From NCBI RefSeq assembly GCF_014195505.1, contig NZ_JACIBV010000001.1, positions 8,246,001-8,310,000 of the forward strand: 64,000 nt of DNA, given 5' to 3'. A model generated the notes under the pieces. That model had not been told where the DNA came from and did not search any database. It saw nothing but the letters and a program-made list of their open reading frames with translations. Positions 28,839 through 37,787 of this stretch are shown in pieces. Position numbers and translations under genes: made by a program. This stretch comes from Nonomuraea dietziae (lineage in GTDB: Bacteria > Actinomycetota > Actinomycetes > Streptosporangiales > Streptosporangiaceae). The first letter of the stretch is position 1. Each line of letters begins with the position of its first letter.

Positions 28839-30437
28839 GTGTCGATCGAATGGGTGAACCGAGCCATCGACGATCTGCGCGCCTGGGGGCGGGCGCACGA
28901 AGTCGACGTGGACGCGGACGAGGTCCGGCTGCTCTGCGACTACGCCAGCGACTACCTGAACGTGACCGAGCTCGGCGAGTTCACCCCTGCCACCTTCGAA
29001 GAGCTGCTCCTGTCGATCTATCCCCGCAAGGTCATCGCGCCGCCCGAGAGCGCGTCCGAGACCGTCGCGGCCGCACGCACGCTGGTCGACTTCCTCCTCG
29101 ACCTGGGTGAGATCTCCGAGGAGCGGGCCGCGCTGATGCGCGGCGCGCTCACCGAGATCGAGCCTGAGATGGCCACCGCCTTGGCCGACCCGGCCAACTT
29201 CGGCATGGCCAAGAGCCTGTTCAGCTCGATCGGGCCCGAGTCGCTCGAGCAGTCGATCGCCATTCCTGCGGGCGAGGTGCCCGACCTGGGGGAGGCGCCG
29301 TGCGACTGCCCCGCCTGCGCGCCGCTGCCGGCCGTACGGCTGGCTCCCGAGCACGAACTGGAGGCGGCGCTCGAGGCCGTCCCCGTCCTGGGCGAGGCGC
29401 GCGCGCTGCGCGAGTGGCTGGCCGAGCGCGGCTCCACGCCCACCGCCAAGGGGCGCCTGCGCGTCAAGGACGCGGCGGCCGCGCCGCTGCCGACCCCGAG
29501 CCTGCTGTGGGACCTCGGCCGCCTGCGCGAGCGGGGCGCGCCCATGGACGCGTGGGCCTCGATGGTCGAGTTCCTCGTCGAGAAGGACACCGCCGGTCAG
29601 GTCACCGGCTCCGCCGAGCTCGACGAGGAGCTCTACGACCTGTTCGACATGCTCTACCGCCTGCAGTCGCCCGTTCCCGTGACCGTGGTCGGCGAGTACC
29701 TCGACGAGCTGCTCGAGTACGAGCGGCCCGACGTCGACGCCGCGCTCGGCCGCCTGGCGCACTGCGGCCTGGTGTCGCGCTCGGGCGACGCCGTCACGCT
29801 GACCCCGCTGGCCTGCTACGGCCTGCGCCGCCTCTACCTCGGCCACGGTCTGGAGGCTCCGGAAGCCGAGGACCTGGCCGCCGCCGACGCCATGGGCCTG
29901 ATCGAAGGGCTGCTGTCGGGCATGCCGACGGAGCTGGCCGAGGAGGACATCCAGCGCTGGCTGGAGCGCAGGAGCCCCGCCGAGGCCGCCGCCGAGCTGC
30001 TGTCGGCGGCGGGCGGCGCGCCGGCCGTGGCGCGCGGCATCGCGGTCACCATCGTCGACAGGCTCGACTCGGCCGCCGAGAGCGCGGTGCGCGCGTGCCT
30101 GGACGACCAGGAGCTGCGCCCGCACGCCATCCACTGGCTGACCTCCCGTGGGCTGCCTGCGCCTCCCCTGACGCAGGAGGAGCTGCTCTGGGTGAGCGTC
30201 GACATGCTCGCCCTCGCGATGCCGGCCGCCGAGGAGGACCCGGAGATCTTCGCCGAGAACATCGCCGCCTCGGGACCGCCCGCCTACCTGATCGAGGAGA
30301 TGTGGCGCGTCGACCACCCCGACGTGGTCGACGTCCTCGAACTTCTCGGCAGGTCCATCCCTGACGGCACCCTGGCGAAGGCCGCCAGGAAGGCCGCGTT
30401 CAAGGCACGCTCCCGCGCGATCGGTACGTCCCTGTGA
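28839..30437 (+). CDS. Uncharacterised protein, longer member of a tandem paralogue pair
   Basis: This is a 532-residue acidic soluble protein with no family motif I know. The first about 160 residues are mostly helical, ending in a CDCPAC motif near 153 that might bind metal. From about residue 290 the protein aligns with the next gene: ALGRLAHCGLVSRSGDAVTL versus AVLEYCGLVEQTATGHFRL, WLERRSPAEAA versus WLERRSPESAA, and the closing VDHPDVVDVLELLGRSIPDG and AKAARKAAFKARS. The LTPL following a CGLV helix resembles a winged helix. It starts with GTG at 28839, 49 nt after priA, and ends 23 nt before its paralogue, so the two are probably co-expressed. Confidence 0.75.
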   Translation: MSIEWVNRAIDDLRAWGRAHEVDVDADEVRLLCDYASDYLNVTELGEFTPATFEELLLSIYPRKVIAPPESASETVAAARTLVDFLLDLGEISEERAALMRGALTEIEPEMATALADPANFGMAKSLFSSIGPESLEQSIAIPAGEVPDLGEAPCDCPACAPLPAVRLAPEHELEAALEAVPVLGEARALREWLAERGSTPTAKGRLRVKDAAAAPLPTPSLLWDLGRLRERGAPMDAWASMVEFLVEKDTAGQVTGSAELDEELYDLFDMLYRLQSPVPVTVVGEYLDELLEYERPDVDAALGRLAHCGLVSRSGDAVTLTPLACYGLRRLYLGHGLEAPEAEDLAAADAMGLIEGLLSGMPTELAEEDIQRWLERRSPAEAAAELLSAAGGAPAVARGIAVTIVDRLDSAAESAVRACLDDQELRPHAIHWLTSRGLPAPPLTQEELLWVSVDMLALAMPAAEEDPEIFAENIAASGPPAYLIEEMWRVDHPDVVDVLELLGRSIPDGTLAKAARKAAFKARSRAIGTSL

Positions 30438-30460
30438 CGCGTGTGCAGTAAGTTTCGTGG

Positions 30461-31795
30461 GTGGCAAACAACGTCTTCGACCTCACCGAGCTGCGTAAGC
30501 CTCCTCCGCTCGAGGACAAGCACGTCGAAGGCCTGGTCTTCCCGCCGGTCGCGCTCGCGTCCGACGCCGACCTGGCCAGGGCGGTGCCACGGGTGCCGCT
30601 GGTCGCCGACGCCATGCGTCTGACCGCGTGGACGGGCACCCGTCCGGTCACCGAGCACGGCCTGCTGCACGCGGCCGACGCCGAGGCCGCCGTCGCCGAG
30701 CTCGGCCTGGCTCCCTCGCGCCTGCGCCTGCTGTGGATCGTCGCGGTCAACACGGGGCTGCTGCAGATCATGAGGGGCACGGCCGGCCGCGGCCCGCTCT
30801 CGTCGCAGCTGCCGGTCGAGGCGACGCTGGAGTTCTGGGACGGCGTGGTGATGGACGTCCTCGACAGGGCCGACGCCAACGCCGAGGAGCCTGGCCTGAC
30901 GGGGTCGAAGGTGATCGACGAGCACCTGGCCGAGACGCTGGCCACCATCTACTCCGTCCGCACGGGCGTGGCCGCCGCCACCCTGGCCAAGGGCATCCTG
31001 CACTCCCACGAGGTGGCCTGCGCCCCCGGCGTGGTGGAGCTGCGCCGCCTGGCCGCCGTGCTGCCCGCCGAGCTCTACGAGGCGCTGGCGGTGCTCGAGT
31101 ACTGCGGCCTGGTCGAGCAGACCGCCACGGGCCACTTCAGGCTCACCCCGCTCGGTGTCTGGGCGGTCAGGCGCGACCTGCTGCGCGAGGGCCACGACGC
31201 GCCGACGGCCGCCGAGGTCGAGGTCTACTCCGACTACGCCGCCGCCGAGCTGGTCGAGGCGATGATCACGGGCGCGGTCACGCCCAGCGTGGTCGCCTAC
31301 TGGCTGGAGCGCCGCTCTCCCGAGTCGGCCGCCCACGAGCTCGTCCAGGTCGCAGCCTCGGGCACCGCGGGGCAGCGCGGCGCGGTCGGCACCATCCTGG
31401 AGGAGCTGGGCCCCGAGGCCGAGCTGCCCGTCCGCAAGGCGCTCGACGAGCCGCTCATGTGGCGCTATGCCGCCTCCTGGCTGCACATCCGCGACCTGCC
31501 CGCGCCGCCGCTCAGCCCCGACGACCACACCTGGATCGCGATCGACTCGCTGGCCGCGCTGCTCTACTTCGCCGACGCGCCGGGCGCGATGGGCTCCTTC
31601 GACGTCCTGGAGGCAGGCGAGGAGCTGGTGCGCCTGGTCGGCGAGATGGCCTCCGTCGACCACCCCGACACCATCGCCGTGCTCGACCTGCTCGCCAACC
31701 ACCACGGGGACCAGGCGGTGGCCAAGGCCGCCAGGAAGGCCGCGATGAAGGCCCGTTCGCTGGAGGCCCAGCTCACGGGGAACGCGCCCGACTGA
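30461..31795 (+). CDS. Uncharacterised protein, shorter member of the tandem pair
   Basis: This 444-residue acidic protein is homologous to the C-terminal two thirds of its upstream neighbour, ending VDHPDTIAVLDLLANHHGDQ and AKAARKAAMKARS. It has an N-terminal section of its own (about 1-90) instead of the longer helical domain and lacks the CDCPAC motif. GTG at 30461 lies 23 nt downstream of the first gene. No signal peptide or membrane segment is seen. The YWLERRSPESA repeat-like helices and LRRLAAVLPAELYEALAVLEY suggest alpha-helical repeats. Function is unknown. The pair lies between priA and def-fmt in an otherwise housekeeping block. Confidence 0.75.
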   Translation: MANNVFDLTELRKPPPLEDKHVEGLVFPPVALASDADLARAVPRVPLVADAMRLTAWTGTRPVTEHGLLHAADAEAAVAELGLAPSRLRLLWIVAVNTGLLQIMRGTAGRGPLSSQLPVEATLEFWDGVVMDVLDRADANAEEPGLTGSKVIDEHLAETLATIYSVRTGVAAATLAKGILHSHEVACAPGVVELRRLAAVLPAELYEALAVLEYCGLVEQTATGHFRLTPLGVWAVRRDLLREGHDAPTAAEVEVYSDYAAAELVEAMITGAVTPSVVAYWLERRSPESAAHELVQVAASGTAGQRGAVGTILEELGPEAELPVRKALDEPLMWRYAASWLHIRDLPAPPLSPDDHTWIAIDSLAALLYFADAPGAMGSFDVLEAGEELVRLVGEMASVDHPDTIAVLDLLANHHGDQAVAKAARKAAMKARSLEAQLTGNAPD

Positions 31796-31866
31796 CCGCG
31801 TGAGCCAAGCGCGTCGTTTCCCATCAGTAGACTGGGTTGATCCCATCTACGCGAACGGAGTACCCC

Positions 31867-32415
31867 TTGTCCATTCAGTCGATCCGGCTGTTCGGTGACC
31901 CGGTGCTGCGCACCCCGGCGGCCCCCGTCGTCGACTTCGACAAGGAGCTGCGCAAGCTGGTCAAGGACCTCACCGACACGATGATGGACGCGCCGGGCGC
32001 CGGCCTCGCGGCCCCGCAGATCGGTGTCGGCCTGCGCGTGTTCACCTACTACGTCGACGACCAGCTCGGGCACCTGATCAACCCCGACCTCGACCTGTCG
32101 GCCGACCTCGACGAGGAGGGCGAGGAGGGCTGCCTGTCCTTCCCCGGCCTGTCCTTCCCGACGCCGCGGGCGATCAGGGCGGTCGCCAAGGGCTTCAACA
32201 TGCACGGCGAGCCGGTCGTGCTCGAGGGCACCGACCTGATGGCCAGGTGCTTCCAGCACGAGACCGATCACCTCGACGGCATCCTGTTCATCGACAGGAT
32301 GGACCCCAAGCAGCGCAAGCTGGCGATGAAGGCCATCCGCGAGGCCGAGTGGAGCGGGTTGTCCGCCCCCACGGTGAAGTTCTCACCCCACGCCACGGGC
32401 GGGAGGGCCCTCTGA
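31867..32415 (+). CDS. def: Peptide deformylase
   Basis: This 182-residue metalloenzyme removes formyl from nascent N-termini. The three motifs are intact: GAGLAAPQIG near 42, EGCLSFPG near 91 and QHETDHLDG near 133 (Cys and two His as metal ligands, Glu as catalyst). TTG at 31867 is preferred because GGAG lies 7 nt upstream and the product starts SIQSIRLFGDPVL. A farther TTG at 31837 would add ten residues without family support. It pairs with fmt, 2 nt downstream, for formylation and deformylation of the initiator. Confidence 0.93.
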   Translation: MSIQSIRLFGDPVLRTPAAPVVDFDKELRKLVKDLTDTMMDAPGAGLAAPQIGVGLRVFTYYVDDQLGHLINPDLDLSADLDEEGEEGCLSFPGLSFPTPRAIRAVAKGFNMHGEPVVLEGTDLMARCFQHETDHLDGILFIDRMDPKQRKLAMKAIREAEWSGLSAPTVKFSPHATGGRAL

Positions 32416-32417
32416 CG

Positions 32418-33347
32418 ATGCGCCTGGTCTTCGCCGGCACTCCCGAGACCGCGCTGCCCTCGCTGCGCGCGCTGATCGACTCGCCGCGCCACGAGGTGGT
32501 GGCCGTGCTCACCCGTCCCGACGCCCGCGCGGGCAGGGGACGCTCCCTGCAGCCCAGCCCGGTCGCCGAGCTGGCGCGGGAGGCCGGCATCGAGGTGCTG
32601 CGTCCCGCCAAGGTGGGCGACCCCGACTTCCTCGCCCAGCTGGCCGCGCTGGAGCCCGACTGCTGCCCCGTGGTCGCCTACGGGGCCCTGCTTCCGCAGG
32701 CCGCGCTCGACATCCCCCGCCACGGGTGGATCAACCTGCACTTCTCCCTGCTGCCCGCTTGGCGCGGCGCCGCTCCTGTGCAGCACGCCGTGCTTCACGG
32801 CGACGAGATCACCGGCGCGGCCACCTTCCAGATCGTGAAGGAGCTCGACGCGGGGCCCGTCTACGGCGTGGTCACCGAGGAGATCAAGGCCACCGACACC
32901 AGCGGCGAGCTGCTGGCACGCCTGGCGATCTCGGGCGCGGGGCTGCTGGCGGCCACGCTCGACGGCGTCGAGGACGGCACGCTGGAGGCCCGCCCCCAGC
33001 CGCTCGAAGGGGTGTCCGTCGCGCCCAAGCTCACCGTCGAGGACGCCCAGGTCGACTGGAGCGCGCCCGCCATGCGGGTGGACAGGCTCGTGCGGGCCTG
33101 CACGCCCAACCCGGGGCCGTGGACGACCTTCCGCGACCAGCGGGTGAAGCTCGGCCCCGTACGGCCTGTCGCGTCGGCTGAGCGGCTGGCCCCCGGCGAG
33201 CTCTCGGTGGAGAAGAACACCGTGCGGGTCGGCACCGGCACCCACCCGGTGGAGCTGGGCGAGGTGCAGCCACAGGGCAAGCGGCTGATGACTGCGGGGG
33301 AGTGGGCGCGCGGCGTGCGCGTCACGGCTGAGGATCGGCTGGTCTGA
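32418..33347 (+). CDS. fmt: Methionyl-tRNA formyltransferase
   Basis: This 309-residue enzyme formylates Met-tRNAi. The N-terminal domain has VFAGTPETALPSL and the catalytic and folate-binding INLHFSLLPAWRGAAPVQ segment near 107-125, with Asn, His and the downstream Asp (KELDAGPVYG). The C-terminal OB-like domain begins near residue 205. ATG at 32418 follows def; the TGA shares a base with the rsmB ATG (TGATG). Confidence 0.96.
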   Translation: MRLVFAGTPETALPSLRALIDSPRHEVVAVLTRPDARAGRGRSLQPSPVAELAREAGIEVLRPAKVGDPDFLAQLAALEPDCCPVVAYGALLPQAALDIPRHGWINLHFSLLPAWRGAAPVQHAVLHGDEITGAATFQIVKELDAGPVYGVVTEEIKATDTSGELLARLAISGAGLLAATLDGVEDGTLEARPQPLEGVSVAPKLTVEDAQVDWSAPAMRVDRLVRACTPNPGPWTTFRDQRVKLGPVRPVASAERLAPGELSVEKNTVRVGTGTHPVELGEVQPQGKRLMTAGEWARGVRVTAEDRLV

Positions 33348-34957
33348 TGGCGGATCGTGGATCACAGGGCCGCCGCGGCTCTTCGGGCTCCTCGGGCGGT
33401 TCTTCTGGCTCCGCGGGGGGCCGCGGGCCTGCGGGCGGCCGCGGTTCCTCCGGAGGGCACGGATCTTCCGGAGGTCGCGGTGCCTCGGGAGGGCAGGGCT
33501 CGCCTGGCGGGCAGGGCTCTGCGGGAGGGCGCGGCGGCCCCGGAGGGCGCGGTCGTGGGCCGCGACCGCCGAAGCCGACGCGCGACGAGGCGCGCAACGC
33601 CGCCTACGACCTGCTGAGGGCCGTCGACGAGCGCGACGCCTACGCCAACCTGCTCATGCCCCGCCTGCTGCGCGAGCGCGGCCTCGCCGGCCGCGACGCC
33701 GCGCTGGCGACCGAGCTGGCCTACGGCACGCTGCGCGGCCTGGGCACCTACGACTCGATCATCGCCATGTGCGGCGACCGCGAGCCCGACCCGGCCGTGC
33801 TCGACGCGCTGCGCCTGGGCGCCCACCAACTGCTCAAGATGCGCGTCCCTCCGCACGCGGCCGTCGGCACCACCGTCGACCTGGTACGGCTGCGCATCGG
33901 CACCGGCGCCTCCCGCTTCGCCAACGCCGTCCTGCGCAAGATCGCCTCCAGGTCGTTGGAGGAGTGGATCCCGATCGTCGCGCCCTCGGAGGACACCGAC
34001 CCCGTCGGCCACCTCGCGGTCGCCTACAGCCATCCCCGCTGGATCGTCAGCGCCTTCCGCGACGCGCTCGGCGGCGACCCCAAGGAGACCTCCGAGCTGC
34101 TGGCCGCCGACAACGCCAGGCCCATGGTCACGCTGGTGGTCAGGCCGGGGCGCAGCTCGATGGAGGAGCTCGAGGACTCTGGGGCCGAGCCAGGACGCTA
34201 CTCGCCCTACGCCGCCTACCTTCCCGAGGGCGACCCAGGCCGGGTCCTCGCGGTGGCCGAGACCCGCGCCGCCGTCCAGGACGAGGCCAGCCAGCTCGTC
34301 GCCCTCGCGCTCACCAGGGTTCCCGTGGAGGGCCCCGACGAGTTGTGGCTGGACATGTGCGCGGGCCCCGGCGGCAAGGCGGGCCTGCTCGACGCCATCG
34401 CGACTCACGGCGACCTGGCGGGGCTCGACGCCCGCGATCCCGCCGCCTTCCCCGGAGGCGCGAGGCTGCTGGCCGCCGACGCCCAGTACCACAGGGCCAG
34501 GCTGGTCTGGCAGACCACCAGGCAGGCCGCGGTCGTCACCGCGGACGGCACCGAGCCGCCGTGGCGTCCTGGCGTCTTCGACAGGGTCATGCTCGACGCT
34601 CCCTGCACCGGGCTCGGCGCACTGCGCCGCCGTCCTGAGGCCAGGTGGCGGCGTGACCCCGCTAGCGTGGCCGAGCTCGGCGCGCTCCAGCGCCGTCTGC
34701 TGGCCGCCGCCCTCGACGCGCTGCGGCCGGGCGGCGTGGTGGCCTACGTGACCTGCTCGCCGCATCTGGCCGAGACCCAGGTCGTGGTCGCCGACGCGCT
34801 GAAGCGCAGGAACGACGCCGAACAGCTCGACGCCCGCGCCTTCCTGCCCGAGGTCGAGGGGCTCGGCGACGGGCCGCACGCGCAGTTCTGGCCCCACCGT
34901 CACGGCACCGACGCCATGTTCATCGCGCTGCTGCGCAAGACGGCCACGCCCTCATGA
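33347..34957 (+). CDS. rsmB: 16S rRNA m5C967 methyltransferase (RsmB/Sun family) with Gly/Ser/Arg-rich N-terminal tail
   Basis: This 536-residue protein has three parts. Residues about 1-75 are a low-complexity tail of Gly, Ser and Arg with repeated SGGRG/GGQG units. Residues about 78-215 form the NusB-like RNA-binding domain (RDEARNAAYDLLRAVDERDA). The rest is the SAM-dependent methyltransferase with MCAGPGGKAG, the motif IV Cys in LDAPCTGLGALRRRPE and the motif VI Cys in VTCSPHLAET, so both catalytic cysteines are present. The tail is encoded by GC-rich imperfect repeats (about 33356-33560). ATG at 33347 overlaps the fmt stop. Confidence 0.93.
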   Translation: MADRGSQGRRGSSGSSGGSSGSAGGRGPAGGRGSSGGHGSSGGRGASGGQGSPGGQGSAGGRGGPGGRGRGPRPPKPTRDEARNAAYDLLRAVDERDAYANLLMPRLLRERGLAGRDAALATELAYGTLRGLGTYDSIIAMCGDREPDPAVLDALRLGAHQLLKMRVPPHAAVGTTVDLVRLRIGTGASRFANAVLRKIASRSLEEWIPIVAPSEDTDPVGHLAVAYSHPRWIVSAFRDALGGDPKETSELLAADNARPMVTLVVRPGRSSMEELEDSGAEPGRYSPYAAYLPEGDPGRVLAVAETRAAVQDEASQLVALALTRVPVEGPDELWLDMCAGPGGKAGLLDAIATHGDLAGLDARDPAAFPGGARLLAADAQYHRARLVWQTTRQAAVVTADGTEPPWRPGVFDRVMLDAPCTGLGALRRRPEARWRRDPASVAELGALQRRLLAAALDALRPGGVVAYVTCSPHLAETQVVVADALKRRNDAEQLDARAFLPEVEGLGDGPHAQFWPHRHGTDAMFIALLRKTATPS

Positions 34958-35106
34958 CCCCGGCCGGGGACGTGCGTCCGCACCTCAGGTCCTGTCAGGA
35001 CGGGGCCGCTGGGCCGAGCCTGGACGGCCGGGGGCGGCCGGGTGCGAGCAGCGGCTCGGCGGCCGGTGGCGGACAGCCGGAAGGCGTTCACTAAACTCTG
35101 GGCATC

Positions 35107-35760
35107 ATGGCCGTTCAGATCTCGCCCAGCATCCTGTCCGCCGACTTCGCCAGGCTCGCCGACGAGGCCGCCCGCGTGCCGAACGCCGACTGGCTGCACG
35201 TGGATGTCATGGACAACCACTTCGTGCCCAACCTCACCATCGGCCTTCCGGTCGTCGAGGCACTCCTCAAGGCCACCTCGACGCCGATCGACTGCCACCT
35301 GATGATCGAGGACCCCGACCGGTGGGCGCCCGCCTACGCCGAGGTGGGCGCCGGCAGCGTCACCATCCACGCCGAGGCCGCCAAGGCCCCCGTGCGCACG
35401 CTGCGCCAGATCCGCGCGGTGGGGGCGCGCTCCGGGTTCGCGCTGAACCCCTCGACGGCTGTCGAGCAGTACGAGGACCTGCTGCCCGAGATCGACATGC
35501 TGCTGCTGATGACGGTGGAGCCCGGTTTCGGGGGACAGAAGTTCCTCGACGTGGTCCTGCCGAAGATCAGGCGGGCGAGGGAGCTGATCGCCAGGTACGG
35601 GGGCGAGGTGTGGCTCCAGGTCGACGGCGGGGTGGCGGCCGACACCATCGAGCGCTGCGCCGAGGCGGGCGCCGACGTGTTCGTCGCGGGCAGCGCGGTC
35701 TACGGCGCCGCCGACCCCTCGGCCGCCATCGACCACCTCCGCGAACTCGCCACCACCTGA
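35107..35760 (+). CDS. rpe: Ribulose-phosphate 3-epimerase
   Basis: This 217-residue TIM-barrel enzyme interconverts ribulose-5-P and xylulose-5-P. Motifs are ISPSILSADFARLADE at the start, LHVDVMDNHFVPNLTIG near 30 (His and Asp metal ligands), TVEPGFGGQKF near 140 and VDGGVAADTIE near 175. ATG at 35107 follows a 149-nt gap after rsmB that carries no gene. The rsmB-rpe-rib order is as in mycobacteria, but here an oligopeptide transporter lies between rpe and the riboflavin genes. Confidence 0.95.
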   Translation: MAVQISPSILSADFARLADEAARVPNADWLHVDVMDNHFVPNLTIGLPVVEALLKATSTPIDCHLMIEDPDRWAPAYAEVGAGSVTIHAEAAKAPVRTLRQIRAVGARSGFALNPSTAVEQYEDLLPEIDMLLLMTVEPGFGGQKFLDVVLPKIRRARELIARYGGEVWLQVDGGVAADTIERCAEAGADVFVAGSAVYGAADPSAAIDHLRELATT

Positions 35761-35817
35761 CGGCTCTCCCACCGCGAACGGCCCCCACCACCGCGGGCGT
35801 GGTCAGCGGGCGCGGGA

Positions 35818-36798
35818 TCAGGGCAGCGGGTAGTGGCACGCGGTCAGGTGGCCGTCGCGGTCGCCCTGCAGCCGCGTCAGCGGCGGCGTGGTCAGCGCGC
35901 ACTTCTCCTGCGCCCGCCAGCACCTGGTCCTGAAGCGGCAGCCCGACGGCGGGTCGATCGGCGACGGCACGTCGCCGGTGAGCCTGATCCGCTCCCTGCC
36001 GCCGCCGTCCACCGCCACCTCGGGCACCGCCGACAGCAGCGCGTGCGTGTACGGGTGCCGGGGGCTCTCGTAGAGCGAGGTCCTGTCGCCGATCTCCACG
36101 ATCCTGCCCAGGTACATCACCGCCACCCGCTGCGAGAAGTGCCGCACCACGGCCAGGTCGTGCGCGATGAACAGGAAGGCGATCCCGAGCTCCCGCTGCA
36201 GCCGCCCCAGCAGGTTGACCACCTGGGCCTGGATCGAGACGTCGAGCGCGGAGACTGGCTCGTCGGCGACGATCAGCCTGGGCTCCAGCGCCAGCGCCCT
36301 CGCGATGCCGATCCGCTGCCGCTGGCCGCCGGAGAACTCGTGCGGGAAGCGGTTGACGTGCTCGGGGTTGAGCCCGACGATCTCCAGGAGCTCGCGGACC
36401 CTGGCCTCGCGCCCGCCCTTCGGGTTGAGCCCGTTGATGTCCATCGGGCCCCTGATGATCGCGCCGACCGTGTGGCGGGGGTTCAGCGACGAGTACGGGT
36501 CCTGGAAGATCATCTGGATCTCCGGCCTGATCGGTCGCAGCGCCCTGCGGCTCGCGTGGCTGATGTCGCGGCCGTCGTAGAGGACGCGTCCCGCGGTGGG
36601 CTCGAGCAGGCGGGCGGCCAGGCGTCCCGTCGTGGACTTGCCGCACCCGGACTCGCCGACCAGGCCGAGCGTCTGCCCCGCGTGGACGGTCAGGTCGACG
36701 CCGTCCACCGCGTGCACCCTGCCGATCTGACGCCTGACCGGGAAGCCGCCCCTGACGGGGAAGTGCTTCTCCAGTCCCGACAGCTCCAGCAGCGTCAT
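35818..36798 (-). CDS. oppF: Oligopeptide/dipeptide ABC transporter ATPase, OppF/DppF type
   Basis: This 326-residue ATPase has Walker A GESGCGKST near 52, the Q-loop FQDPYSSLNPRHT, signature FSGGQRQRIGIARAL near 160, Walker B LIVADEPVSALD and the H-loop AHDLAVVRHF. The C-terminal Opp domain carries cysteines (GCRFRTRCWRAQEKC and a further HYPLP-proximal Cys) of the kind that bind a [4Fe-4S] cluster in DppD-like subunits. ATG at 36798 overlaps the oppD stop (ATGA). It is the last gene of a five-gene operon and converges on rpe. Confidence 0.92.
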   Translation of the reverse strand: MTLLELSGLEKHFPVRGGFPVRRQIGRVHAVDGVDLTVHAGQTLGLVGESGCGKSTTGRLAARLLEPTAGRVLYDGRDISHASRRALRPIRPEIQMIFQDPYSSLNPRHTVGAIIRGPMDINGLNPKGGREARVRELLEIVGLNPEHVNRFPHEFSGGQRQRIGIARALALEPRLIVADEPVSALDVSIQAQVVNLLGRLQRELGIAFLFIAHDLAVVRHFSQRVAVMYLGRIVEIGDRTSLYESPRHPYTHALLSAVPEVAVDGGGRERIRLTGDVPSPIDPPSGCRFRTRCWRAQEKCALTTPPLTRLQGDRDGHLTACHYPLP

Positions 36799-37787
36799 GG
36801 GGCCACCTCCCGCTTCTGCTTCATGGTCAGGTAACAGGCGTCGCCGTGCCCGCGCGGCGGGGAGAGCTCGGGCCGCTCGCCCGTGCACACCCGGGGCCCC
36901 GGCAGTTCCACGAAGTCGCAGCGCGGATGGAACGGGCAGCCCTTCGGCACGTTGAGGAGGCTGGGAGGGGCGCCGCGCACAGGCCGCAGCTCCTCGGTGA
37001 CGGGGCGGCGCAGCGTCGGCATCGAGCCGAGCAGCCCCCACGTGTACGGATGGCGGGGCTCGTGCAGCACCTCACGCACGGTGCCGCGCTCGACGGCCCT
37101 GCCCGCGTACATGACCAGCACGTCGTGGGCGGCGGTGGCGACCACGCCCAGGTCGTGGGTGATGAGGATGATCGCGGTGCCGCTCTGCTCCTGCAGCTCC
37201 CTCAGCAGGTCGAGGATCTGCGCCTGCACAGTCACGTCCAGCGCGGTGGTCGGTTCGTCGGCGATCAGCAGGCCCGGGTCGCACACCAGCGCCATCGCGA
37301 TCGTGGCGCGCTGTCGCATGCCGCCGGAGAACTGGTGCGGGTAGTCCTCGGCGCGCGCCTTCGGCTGCGGGATGCCGACCCTGTCCAGCATCTGGATCGC
37401 CCGCTCCCATGCGGCCGACCTGGAGGTGCCCCTGTGCCTGCGGTAGACCTCCGCGATCTGCGCCCCCACCGTGTGATACGGCGACAGCGAGGTCAGCGGG
37501 TCCTGGAAGATCATGGCGATCCTGTCGCCGCGCAGCCGCTCCATCGCCGTGCGGGGCGCGCCGAGCAGCTCCTTTCCTTCGAACAGGACGCTGCCCGAGA
37601 TGGTGGAGGTGCGGGGGTCGTGCAGGCCGAGCACCGCCAGGCTGGTCACCGACTTGCCCGAGCCGGACTCGCCCACGACGCCGAGCGTGCTGCCGCGCTC
37701 GACCTCGAACGACAGCTCGTCCACGGCGTGGACGACGCCGTCCTCGGTCGCGAAGTCGACGGTCAGATCGTTGACGTGAAGGAACAC
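36795..37787 (-). CDS. oppD: Oligopeptide/dipeptide ABC transporter ATPase, OppD/DppD type
   Basis: This 330-residue ATPase has Walker A GESGSGKSV near residue 40, the Q-loop FQDPLTSLSPYHT, signature FSGGMRQRATIAMAL, Walker B LLIADEPTTALD and THDLGVVA. The C-terminal segment GCPFHPRCDFVELPGPRVC carries the Opp-type cysteines. GTG at 37787 shares one base with the oppB TAG stop, so translation is coupled. Confidence 0.92.
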   Translation of the reverse strand: MFLHVNDLTVDFATEDGVVHAVDELSFEVERGSTLGVVGESGSGKSVTSLAVLGLHDPRTSTISGSVLFEGKELLGAPRTAMERLRGDRIAMIFQDPLTSLSPYHTVGAQIAEVYRRHRGTSRSAAWERAIQMLDRVGIPQPKARAEDYPHQFSGGMRQRATIAMALVCDPGLLIADEPTTALDVTVQAQILDLLRELQEQSGTAIILITHDLGVVATAAHDVLVMYAGRAVERGTVREVLHEPRHPYTWGLLGSMPTLRRPVTEELRPVRGAPPSLLNVPKGCPFHPRCDFVELPGPRVCTGERPELSPPRGHGDACYLTMKQKREVAP

